Origin: Candidatus Latescibacterota bacterium
GTDB lineage: Bacteria; Latescibacterota; UBA2968; UBA8231
Length of the DNA stretch: 64,000 bases
Direction of reading: 5' to 3'
Assembly: GCA_022819745.1 (NCBI GenBank)
Contig: JAJEGS010000007.1
Coordinates: forward strand, 1 to 64,000
The notes under the pieces are model-generated. The model saw only the letters and a list, made by a program, of their open reading frames with translations. It made no database searches and was not told the origin of the DNA. Position 1 is the first letter of the stretch; each line of letters opens with the position of its first letter. Positions 34,632 through 42,303 of the stretch are shown here, piece after piece. The position numbers and the translations under genes are program-made.

Positions 34632-34913
34632 ATGCTGCACGATAAACCTCTCACCCATCTCATCCTCATCCTCTTCACCACGATGATCGGCGCCAATATC
34701 GTCGGTGAGATGCTGAGGTTTATCCTCATCGCCATAGTCGGCCCCGATACCATCGTCGAACTCGCCCTTTTGCGCTACGTGGAGTATTCCATTGGGCCGC
34801 ACATGTTCAACCTCATCATCCTGTCCTTTTCGTTTGAGCTGGCGCTGAAGTTCAACCTAATCACGATGTTGGGACTCGTCGTCGGCTGGTACTACTTCCG
34901 CCACAGCTATTGA
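34632..34913 (+). CDS. Small membrane protein, DUF4321-like
   Basis: 93 aa with two predicted transmembrane segments: an N-terminal one (THLILILFTTMIGANIVGEM) and a C-terminal one ending LKFNLITMLGLVVGWYYFRH. The 'LKxNLxxxxGLxxGxxxYR' end is characteristic of DUF4321 proteins, which have no known role. Six bases after pssA and 24 before tatA, so likely in the same transcript. Confidence 0.6.
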   Translation: MLHDKPLTHLILILFTTMIGANIVGEMLRFILIAIVGPDTIVELALLRYVEYSIGPHMFNLIILSFSFELALKFNLITMLGLVVGWYYFRHSY

Positions 34914-34937
34914 ACACATCTTTCGGGAGCTAGAGCC

Positions 34938-35204
34938 ATGTTCGGTATGGGCCATTGGGAAATACTCATCATCTTCGTCGTCATTCTGCTCATCTTCGGT
35001 GCCAAGCGCATCCCCGAGATGGCACAGGGCTTGGGCAAGGGCATCCGCGAGTTCCGCACCGCCATGCGCGACGTGCAGGACGAAATCGAGGCCCCCAAGC
35101 AACCTGCTCAGCCTACGGCCCCTCCGGCCCAGACCGAGCCTCAGTCCAAGGACCAAGCCCAGATTGAGTCCCAGTCCAAGGACAAGGACCAAGCCGCCTC
35201 GTAA
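34938..35204 (+). CDS. tatA: Sec-independent protein translocase component TatA/TatE
   Basis: 88 aa; GGAG eight bases before ATG. One N-terminal membrane helix (HWEILIIFVVILLIFGAKRI), the FG hinge, an amphipathic helix (PEMAQGLGKGIREFRTAMRD) and a charged, Gln/Pro-rich tail with a duplicated QSKD motif. TatA oligomers form the export pathway for folded proteins. tatB/tatC are not in the window. Confidence 0.92.
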   Translation: MFGMGHWEILIIFVVILLIFGAKRIPEMAQGLGKGIREFRTAMRDVQDEIEAPKQPAQPTAPPAQTEPQSKDQAQIESQSKDKDQAAS

Positions 35205-35207
35205 CTT

Positions 35208-36653
35208 ATGGCGCTCAACCAAGCCACTGCCCACGAACTCAGTGCTCGCCTGCAACAAGGGGAAATTACCACCCGTCAACTAGTCGAGGCCGCGCTCGAC
35301 CGCATCGGCGCAATCGACGGCCAGATCAACGCCTTCATCAGCGTAGATCCAGAGGGATCCCTAGCGCACGCCGATGACATCGACCAGCGGCGCACAGCGG
35401 GCGCGGTTTTAGGGCCTTTGGCGGGTATTCCCTTGGCCCTCAAGGACGTCCTCTGCGTGCGCGGCGGACGCACCACCTGTGGCTCGAAAATTCTCGAACA
35501 CTTCATCGCCCCGTACGATGCCACGGCCGTCGAACGGCTGCGCGACGCTGACGCCGTCTTCATCGGCAAGACCAACATGGACGAGTTCGCCATGGGCTCG
35601 TCCTGCGAAAATTCCCATTTCGGCCCCACCCTAAACCCCCGCGACCCCGAGCGAGTACCAGGCGGCTCCAGCGGCGGCTCAGCCGCGGCTGTAGCCGCTG
35701 ACGAGACCATCCTCGCCCTTGGCTCAGACACCGGCGGCTCAGTGCGCCAACCGGCCAGCTACTGCGGCGTCGTGGGCCTCAAGCCCACCTACGGCCGCGT
35801 CTCGCGCTACGGACTCATAGCCTACGCTTCGTCGCTCGACCAAATCGGCCCCGTAACCAAAGATGTCGAAGACGCCGCTCTCCTGCTCCAAGCCATCGCC
35901 GGGCACGACCCCCGCGACTCCACTTCCAGCACCGCCCCCGTGCCGGACTATCGGGCCGCGCTCAAAGGAAACGTCCGCGGTCTGCGAGTGGGCTTAGCGC
36001 GCGAGCACTTTCCCGCCGCCCTCGACGCGGAAGTAGCCAAGGCGGCGCAAGACGCAGCCAACGCTTTAGTAGATGCAGGAGCCGAGCTCGTGGATGTTGA
36101 GCTTCCTGTAGCCGGCCACCCCGAATACTGCATCAGCACCTATTACATCATCGCCATGGCCGAGGCATCGGCCAATCTCGCGCGCTACGACGGCGTCAAA
36201 TACGGCTATCGCGCCGAGGGCAGTGCCGACCTGCAAGAGATGTATTTGCACACGCGCAGCGAGGGCTTTGGCACCGAAGTAAAGCGCCGCATCATGCTCG
36301 GGGCCTACGCCTTGAGCGCCGGCTACTACGACGCGTACTACCGCAAGGCCCAGCAGGTGCGCACCCTGATCCGCGAAGACTTTGCCCGCGCTTTTGCCGC
36401 CTGCGACGTGCTGATCTCGCCCGTGGCCCCGACCGTTGCCTTCCGCCTCGGAGAACAGCTCGACGACCCCTTGCAGATGTACCTCAACGACATCTACACA
36501 GCCTCGGTCAACCTCGCCGGGATTCCGGCCATATCCGTACCCTTTGCCCACAGCCGCAGTGCCTTGCCCATTGGCGTCCAACTATTGGCCCCGCCCCTCG
36601 AAGAAGCTCGTTTGCTGTGTGCAGCCCATGCTCTCGAACGGGCAGCCGCCTGA
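35208..36653 (+). CDS. gatA: Aspartyl/glutamyl-tRNA(Asn/Gln) amidotransferase subunit A
   Basis: 481 aa, starting three bases after the tatA stop. Amidase-signature enzyme that releases ammonia from glutamine for tRNA-dependent Gln/Asn synthesis. Catalytic triad K79 (LALKDVLC), S154 ([11 protein letters not shown]) and S178 ([16 protein letters not shown]) in the expected positions. The GatA-specific end '[20 protein letters not shown]' and YDGVKYGYR also fit. gatB and gatC are elsewhere. Implies that this organism lacks, or supplements, a direct GlnRS or AsnRS route. Confidence 0.95.
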   Translation: MALNQATAHELSARLQQGEITTRQLVEAALDRIGAIDGQINAFISVDPEGSLAHADDIDQRRTAGAVLGPLAGIPLALKDVLCVRGGRTTCGSKILEHFIAPYDATAVERLRDADAVFIGKTNMDEFAMGSSCENSHFGPTLNPRDPERVPGGSSGGSAAAVAADETILALGSDTGGSVRQPASYCGVVGLKPTYGRVSRYGLIAYASSLDQIGPVTKDVEDAALLLQAIAGHDPRDSTSSTAPVPDYRAALKGNVRGLRVGLAREHFPAALDAEVAKAAQDAANALVDAGAELVDVELPVAGHPEYCISTYYIIAMAEASANLARYDGVKYGYRAEGSADLQEMYLHTRSEGFGTEVKRRIMLGAYALSAGYYDAYYRKAQQVRTLIREDFARAFAACDVLISPVAPTVAFRLGEQLDDPLQMYLNDIYTASVNLAGIPAISVPFAHSRSALPIGVQLLAPPLEEARLLCAAHALERAAA

Positions 36654-36669
36654 GATTTACAAGGTGGTC

Positions 36670-36691
36670 CGCAGATGGACGCAGATAGACG
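36670..36691 (+). repeat. Short 10-nt-period tandem repeat in a gap
   Basis: CGCAGATGGA followed by CGCAGATAGA and CG. Similar '(C)GCAGAT(N)GA' stretches occur between genes in many environmental genomes. The gap 36654-36764 otherwise holds only the GGAG ribosome site of the next gene. Confidence 0.4.
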
Positions 36692-36764
36692 ACAGAATAG
36701 GATGTACAAGACAATCCATCGCTCGAACCGTTCAAAATTGCTAGTAAATAGCTGGAGACCAACC

Positions 36765-37691
36765 ATGAGATACTGTGCCCTCGTCGCCTGCATCCTACTT
36801 TCGACCTTGACGCCCGCTAGTGCGCTCAATCCCAACGCCGGCACCACGGGTTTCAACTTTCTCAAGATCGGCGTCGGCACCCGCGCTGCTGCACTTGGCG
36901 GGGCCTATGCAGCCGTGTCTGGCAACATCGAGTCCTCGGCCTGGAATCCCGCCGGACTTTTCGGTTTAAGCGAACGCACAGCCGCGCTCGCCTACAACAG
37001 CTATTTCGTCGATTCCCAAGCCGGATTCGCCTCTATCGCCGCCCCCAACGGGTCGCGTGTCCACGCCCTGAGCGTCCACTACGTATCCTACGGCGACTTG
37101 TGGCATACCGATGCGGAAGGACGCGATTTAGGGACCTTCTCGGCGACCGACCTCGCCGCTTATCTGTCCATCGCCCAACAGCTCGGGCCGGACTGGCTGG
37201 CCGTCGGTGCCAATCTAAAAGCCGTCTATTCAAACATCGCCGAGTTTTCTTCAGACGCTTATCTCGCCGATCTGGGCCTCCTCGTCCGCGCCCCGGTCGA
37301 GGGCACGACGCTCGGCGCGGCAATCACCAACCTCGGTTTTGTCCGCTCGGGTTACACTGAGGGCTTCAAGGACTCGCTGCCGGTACACATCCGCCTAGGG
37401 ATGGCCCATCACCTCGCGCACATGCCAGTACCCGTGCTCTTTGTCGCCGATTTCAACTTGCCCAACGACAACGACTCCTACCTAGCCTTCGGCCTTGAGG
37501 TCGAACTCGCTGGGGGTCTCTACATCCGACCCGGTTACACCACCCAACAGACCGGCAGCCAAGACGAGGAGCCGCTGGGCCTGAGCGCCGGGGCCGGCCT
37601 AATCATGGACCGCTACGCAATCGATTACGCGTACTCGTCCTCTCCCGACTTAGGCCAAGTCCATCGGGCATCGATCATCGGCACCTTCTAA
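36765..37691 (+). CDS. PorV/PorQ-family outer-membrane protein
   Basis: 308 aa from ATG 36765 (GGAG eight bases upstream); the open frame extends upstream but without a signal sequence. Signal peptide MRYCALVACILLSTLTPASA. The mature start GTTGFNFLKIGVGTRAAALG then GAYAAVSGNIESSAWNPAGL is the diagnostic opening of the PorV/PorQ (UPF0164) family, FadL-like outer-membrane barrels that in Bacteroidota act as the shuttle of type IX secretion. The end DRYAIDYAYSSSPDLGQVHR is the typical last strands. Relevant here because many proteins in this window carry type IX-like C-terminal domains, though Latescibacteria-like genomes often hold PorV-type proteins of unproven role. Confidence 0.85.
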   Translation: MRYCALVACILLSTLTPASALNPNAGTTGFNFLKIGVGTRAAALGGAYAAVSGNIESSAWNPAGLFGLSERTAALAYNSYFVDSQAGFASIAAPNGSRVHALSVHYVSYGDLWHTDAEGRDLGTFSATDLAAYLSIAQQLGPDWLAVGANLKAVYSNIAEFSSDAYLADLGLLVRAPVEGTTLGAAITNLGFVRSGYTEGFKDSLPVHIRLGMAHHLAHMPVPVLFVADFNLPNDNDSYLAFGLEVELAGGLYIRPGYTTQQTGSQDEEPLGLSAGAGLIMDRYAIDYAYSSSPDLGQVHRASIIGTF

Positions 37692-37699
37692 AACGCGCC

Positions 37700-38614
37700 A
37701 TGTCCGGCCTCAGCTCGGAGCAACTCGCATTCTTCCACGCCGAAGGCTACGTCCACGTGCCCGACGCCTTGGCCCCCGAAGACTTGGATCCAGTCCAAGC
37801 GGAACTAGAGGAAATCGTCAATCAAGCGGCCCAACGCCTGCTGGCCGCTGGCAAAATAGAACGCGACTACGCAGAGCTGCCTTTTGCCAAACGCCTGATT
37901 CCCCTCGCCCAAGCCGACGCCAGCGCCACAGCCGGTATCAACTTCCCCGCCAATCTGGGGCCTAACATCTTCGCCTTTTTGCACAATCCACGACTGCTCG
38001 CCCTGATCGAATCCCTGATCGGCCCGGAAATCTACGCCAACTCCTGCCAGCACATCCGCGCCAAAGTTCCGGCCAGCGACGAGTACGCCGGCAACTTCTC
38101 GCAAAACGAATGGGCGCGCTCCACGGCTTGGCACCAAGACCTCGGCGTGTTGTTGCCCGAAGCCGACGACACGCTCGTCGTCACCACTTGGATCCCCCTC
38201 GTCGATGCCGACGAAGAAAACGGCACCCTGATGATCTATCCCCGCTGCCACCACGAGCCACTGCGCCGACACGTGCGCCCGCCCGCCGACCAAGGCGGCA
38301 GCTTCACCGTCTCGCCCGAAGAGTTGCCCCCCTGGGACCCAGTCACCATCCCCGTCCAACGCGGCGGCCTAATCGCCATCCACTGCCGCACCCCGCACGG
38401 CAGCCAGCCCAACCGCTCGGACGCGATTCGCTGGAGCATGGACCTGCGCTGGAACGACGCCCGCAAGCCCAATGGCCGGCCCCACCTACCCGGCCTCCTC
38501 GTCCGCAGTCACGAGCATCCCGAACTGGTGGTCCACGACCGCCAAGAGTGGCTGACGGCCTGGAAGTTCGCCCGCGTCTCCAGTCGCGGCGCTCGCACCT
38601 ATCGCTGGGTCTGA
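37700..38614 (+). CDS. Phytanoyl-CoA dioxygenase (PhyH)-family Fe(II)/2-oxoglutarate oxygenase
   Basis: 304 aa. N-terminal LSSEQLAFFHAEGYVHVPDA is the usual opening of bacterial PhyH proteins. Iron ligands H145-x-D147 (STAWHQDLGV) and H233 (TPHGSQPN), with R244 (DAIRWSMDLRW) placed for 2-oxoglutarate. It hydroxylates an unknown small molecule; the family is expanded in Latescibacteria, Poribacteria and Planctomycetes. Starts eight bases after the PorV-like stop. Substrate not predictable. Confidence 0.9.
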   Translation: MSGLSSEQLAFFHAEGYVHVPDALAPEDLDPVQAELEEIVNQAAQRLLAAGKIERDYAELPFAKRLIPLAQADASATAGINFPANLGPNIFAFLHNPRLLALIESLIGPEIYANSCQHIRAKVPASDEYAGNFSQNEWARSTAWHQDLGVLLPEADDTLVVTTWIPLVDADEENGTLMIYPRCHHEPLRRHVRPPADQGGSFTVSPEELPPWDPVTIPVQRGGLIAIHCRTPHGSQPNRSDAIRWSMDLRWNDARKPNGRPHLPGLLVRSHEHPELVVHDRQEWLTAWKFARVSSRGARTYRWV

Positions 38615-38783
38615 AAATCACAACTCCGCAGTGATAGAAGCGTTACCCTCCGACTGCGCCGCTGTGTCCCCAAGGGGTCATTGTCGCCGGGCATAAAAAT
38701 CATCTATCTAGTCGTAACTATTTGTTTCTAAATAAATAACAGAACAGTCAACAGATTGGCCCGCTCTTTGCTTAAGCAAGGGC

Positions 38784-41700
38784 ATGGCCTATCTCCTATC
38801 TTTCGTCCTCCTGCTTGGATTCGCATCTTTCGCCGAGGCCACGGTCGTCATCAGCGAAGTACTCGCCGATCCGCCTTCCGACCTTGCTGGCGACGCCAAC
38901 CAAGACGGCGTACGCGACACATACGAAGACGAATTCATCGAACTCTACAACGCCGGTTCAGCACCCGTCGATATAAGCGGCTGGCGCTTAGGCGACAGCA
39001 GCCCATCGTCGGACAGCTTTTTCCAGTTCCCAGCCAACACCCTCATGGAACCCGGCTCGTACGCCGTCCTCTTCGGCGGCGGCAATCCAACGGGATTCAC
39101 CGTCCCTGTCTTTACCGACGACGGGCGCATCGGTAACGGACTGACCGGCAAAGGCGAGGACATCCACCTAATCGACGACACCGGCGATACGGTCGCCGTC
39201 ATCTCGCACGACGATTGGCCCAGCAAACAGTCCCTCGTCCGCAATCCACCCGACGGCGGCCTCTTGGTCCCGCACAAAACCGTCTCGACGATCAAGGCCC
39301 TCTTCTCCCCCGGCCACACCCACATCATCCCCAAACCAGACTATCCTCTCTTCATCAGCGAAGTGCTCGCCGACCCGCCTTCCGGTCTTGCTGGCGACGC
39401 CAATCGAGACGGCCAGCGCGACACGTACGAAGACGAATTCATCGAACTCTACAACGCTGGCTCAGAGCCCATCTCCTTGGCCGGTTGGCGACTGGGCGAC
39501 AGCTCGGCGGAGAAAAACCACTTCCAATTCCCCCCCGACGCGGTCATCGAACCCGGCTCGTACGTCGTCCTCTTCGGCGGCGGCAACCCGACGGGATTCA
39601 CCATCCCCGTCTATATTGACGACGGAAAAATCGGCAACGGCCTGACCGGCAAGGGCGAAGAGGTTCGCCTGATCGACGACATCGGCCACGAGATCGACGT
39701 CGTCTTGCACGACGATTGGCCGAGCAAACAGTCCCTCGTCCGCAACCCATCCGACGGCGGCCTTTTGGTCCCGCACAAAACCGTCTCGACGGTCAAGGCC
39801 CTCTTCTCCCCCGGCCACACCCACATCATCCCCAAACCAGACTATCCCCTCTTCATCAGCGAAGTGCTCACCGACCCGCCTTCCGGTCTTGCTGGCGACG
39901 CCAATCGAGACGGCCAGCGCGACGGGTATGAAGATGATTTTATCGAACTCTACAACGCTGGTTCAAATCCTATTTCTTTGGCCGGATGGCGGCTGGGCGA
40001 TAGCACAGCTCCGAAGAACTCTTTCCAATTCCCAGCGGACGCCGTCATTGAACCCGGCTCGTACATCGTCCTCTTCGGCGGCGGCAACCCCTCGGGATTC
40101 ACTGTGCCCGTCTATACCGACGACGGTAAAATCGGCAACGGACTGACCAGCAAGGGCGAAGACGTTCGCCTGATCGACAACAATGGCCACGAAATTGATG
40201 TCGTCTCGCACGACGATTGGCCCAAAGACCAATCTATCATCCGCACCCCACCCGACGGCGGCCCCTTCGTCCCACACAAAACCGCCTCGCCGACCCAAGC
40301 CCCCTTTTCACCCGGACACACCCCAGAAACGCGGCCCATTTTGACCTACCCTCTCGTCATCAGCGAAGTACTCGCCGACCCGCCTAGCGACGCCAATCGA
40401 GACGGCCAGTACGACCCGCATGAAGACGAATTTATCGAACTCTACAACGCCAGTTCTGTTCCCATTTCCCTAGCTGGCTGGCGGTTGGGCGACGCCGGAT
40501 CCCTAAGCAATTACTTCCGCTTCCCAGCCAAGGCCGTCATCGCCCCGCGCTCGTACGTCGTCCTCTTCGGCGGCGGTAAGCCTTTAGGGTTTACCATCCC
40601 CGTCTATACCGACGATGGAACCATCGGCGATGGCCTGACCAACGCCGGTGAAGCCATCTACCTGATTGACAATCATGGCTATGAAGCCGTGTCTCTCTTT
40701 TACTCCACTTGGCCCAACGACCAGTCCCTCGTCCGCACGCCACCGGACGGCGGCGCGTTGGTTCCACACAAAATGGCCTCGCCGCATGAGGCTCCCTTTT
40801 CAGTCGGACACGCTCCAGAAACGCGGCCCATTTTGACCTATCCTCTGTCCATCAGCGAAGTGCTCGCCGACCCGCCGGAGGGACGAGTTGGCGATGCCAA
40901 TCGAGACGGTCGGCGCGATCCGCATGAAGACGAGTTTATCGAACTGTACAACGACGGACCCGTGCCCGTTTCTCTAGCGGACTGGCGGTTGGGTGACGCC
41001 GGATCCCTAAGTGGTTACTTCCACTTCCCACCCGACGCCGTCATCGCCCCGCGCTCATACGTCGTCCTCTTCGGCGGCGGTAGTCCAGCCGGATTCACCG
41101 TCCCCGTCTATACCGACGACGGCACCATCGGCGATGGCCTAGCCGACAGCGGCGAGTCTATCCACCTGATCAACGACCGCGGTGCCGAGGTCGCGTTCCT
41201 TTCTCACTCCACGTGGCCCGACGACCAATCCCTCGTCCGCACGCCACCAGACGACGGCGACTTGGTCCCGCACAAAACCGTCTCGCCAGTCGAGGCCCCC
41301 TTTTCACCCGGAATCGCCCCCAAAAAGCAGACTAGATCAGATCTGCCAAAACCGCGTCCCAGCCCCACTTACTCTCTCTTCATCAGCGAAGTGCTCGCCG
41401 ACCCACCTAGCGACGCCAACCAAGACGGGCACTACGACCCCTATGAAGACGAATTCATCGAACTGTACAACGCCAGCATCGATACCATCTCTCTCGCTAG
41501 CTGGCAGTTAGGCGACTCCGGCTCCCTACGCGATTACTTCCTCTTCCCACCCGGTGCCGCCATTGCCCCACACTCCTACGTCGTCCTTTTCGGCGGCGGT
41601 AGTCCAGCCGGATTCACCATCCCCGTCTATACCGACGACGGTAAAATCGGCAACGGCCTGACCAACGCCGGTGAAGCCATCTACCTAATCGACAAAACTG

Positions 41701-42161
41701 GCTATCTAGTCGCCCGCGTCTCTCACGCTTCTTGGCCCGACGACCAGTCTATCGTCCGCACGCCACCTGACGGCGACGCATTCGTCCCGCATCAAACCGC
41801 CTCGCCGACCCAAGCTCCTTTCTCACCCGGCCGCGCCATAGAAGCGCCTTCTGACTCAGCGGCCAAGGTTCCCGCGATGGGATCTGTATCCTCGCTTCAG
41901 GTGTGGCCCAATCCCTTCAACGCCACCACCCACCTCGTCTTCCGCCTCCATCAGGCCGCCTCCGTCCACGTGACCATCTACAACGTCCACGGCCAACGGG
42001 TGCGCACGCTGGTAAACGCGCCGCTCCACGCCGGCGCACACCAGATGCAATGGGATGGCCGCGACGAACGCGGCCATTCGGCGGCCACCGGTCTGTATTT
42101 GGCCCGTTTCCGCATCGAACATAGCCCCCCGCGCTACGCCAAGCTCGTCCTCCTCCACTGA
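38784..42161 (+). CDS. Secreted protein with six lamin-tail domains and a type A-like sorting C-terminus
   Basis: 1125 aa, signal peptide MAYLLSFVLLLGFASFAEA. Six near-identical units of about 165-178 residues begin at roughly residues 21, 190, 358, 525, 689 and 867. Each has ISEVLADPPS..., a calcium-type loop GDANQDGVRDTYEDEFIELY, W-R-L-GDS/GDAG, SYVVLFGGGNPTGF, PVYTDDG and FVPHKTASPTQAPFSPG. This is the lamin-tail (LTD) domain, an Ig-like fold found in secreted bacterial proteins. The last ~85 residues (LQVWPNPFNATTHLVFRL ... GQRVRTLVNAPLHAGAHQ ... YAKLVLLH) form an FlgD/type A sorting-like domain. Probably surface-attached. The next gene is a shorter paralogue. Ligand unknown. Confidence 0.88.
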   Translation: MAYLLSFVLLLGFASFAEATVVISEVLADPPSDLAGDANQDGVRDTYEDEFIELYNAGSAPVDISGWRLGDSSPSSDSFFQFPANTLMEPGSYAVLFGGGNPTGFTVPVFTDDGRIGNGLTGKGEDIHLIDDTGDTVAVISHDDWPSKQSLVRNPPDGGLLVPHKTVSTIKALFSPGHTHIIPKPDYPLFISEVLADPPSGLAGDANRDGQRDTYEDEFIELYNAGSEPISLAGWRLGDSSAEKNHFQFPPDAVIEPGSYVVLFGGGNPTGFTIPVYIDDGKIGNGLTGKGEEVRLIDDIGHEIDVVLHDDWPSKQSLVRNPSDGGLLVPHKTVSTVKALFSPGHTHIIPKPDYPLFISEVLTDPPSGLAGDANRDGQRDGYEDDFIELYNAGSNPISLAGWRLGDSTAPKNSFQFPADAVIEPGSYIVLFGGGNPSGFTVPVYTDDGKIGNGLTSKGEDVRLIDNNGHEIDVVSHDDWPKDQSIIRTPPDGGPFVPHKTASPTQAPFSPGHTPETRPILTYPLVISEVLADPPSDANRDGQYDPHEDEFIELYNASSVPISLAGWRLGDAGSLSNYFRFPAKAVIAPRSYVVLFGGGKPLGFTIPVYTDDGTIGDGLTNAGEAIYLIDNHGYEAVSLFYSTWPNDQSLVRTPPDGGALVPHKMASPHEAPFSVGHAPETRPILTYPLSISEVLADPPEGRVGDANRDGRRDPHEDEFIELYNDGPVPVSLADWRLGDAGSLSGYFHFPPDAVIAPRSYVVLFGGGSPAGFTVPVYTDDGTIGDGLADSGESIHLINDRGAEVAFLSHSTWPDDQSLVRTPPDDGDLVPHKTVSPVEAPFSPGIAPKKQTRSDLPKPRPSPTYSLFISEVLADPPSDANQDGHYDPYEDEFIELYNASIDTISLASWQLGDSGSLRDYFLFPPGAAIAPHSYVVLFGGGSPAGFTIPVYTDDGKIGNGLTNAGEAIYLIDKTGYLVARVSHASWPDDQSIVRTPPDGDAFVPHQTASPTQAPFSPGRAIEAPSDSAAKVPAMGSVSSLQVWPNPFNATTHLVFRLHQAASVHVTIYNVHGQRVRTLVNAPLHAGAHQMQWDGRDERGHSAATGLYLARFRIEHSPPRYAKLVLLH
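38846..41840 (+). repeat. Six ~500-bp tandem coding repeats (lamin-tail units)
   Basis: Unit starts near 38850, 39353, 39857, 40358, 40850 and 41384. Units 1-3 are nearly identical over long stretches, for instance the segment ending in the block at 39300-39340 and 39804-39844 (CCGGCCACACCCACATCATC). Units 4-6 form a second subtype. Likely to recombine and to break short-read assemblies. Confidence 0.85.
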
Positions 42162-42303
42162 GGCCCCATCCCCACGCAGGTTGTGCATAGCTACCTTCGG
42201 TCGCATATTGGTACTTATCGGAGGCTTTGCAATGTCCTTTCACGTCTTCCCTAAGACAGAACGGGTTTTAAGAACCTGCCTAGCCGCTTGGGCTTAGTAG
42301 GTC

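Noticed and set aside
36066..36581. 171-aa minus-strand frame within gatA
   Set aside because: Shadow of the conserved gatA coding frame with no independent signals.
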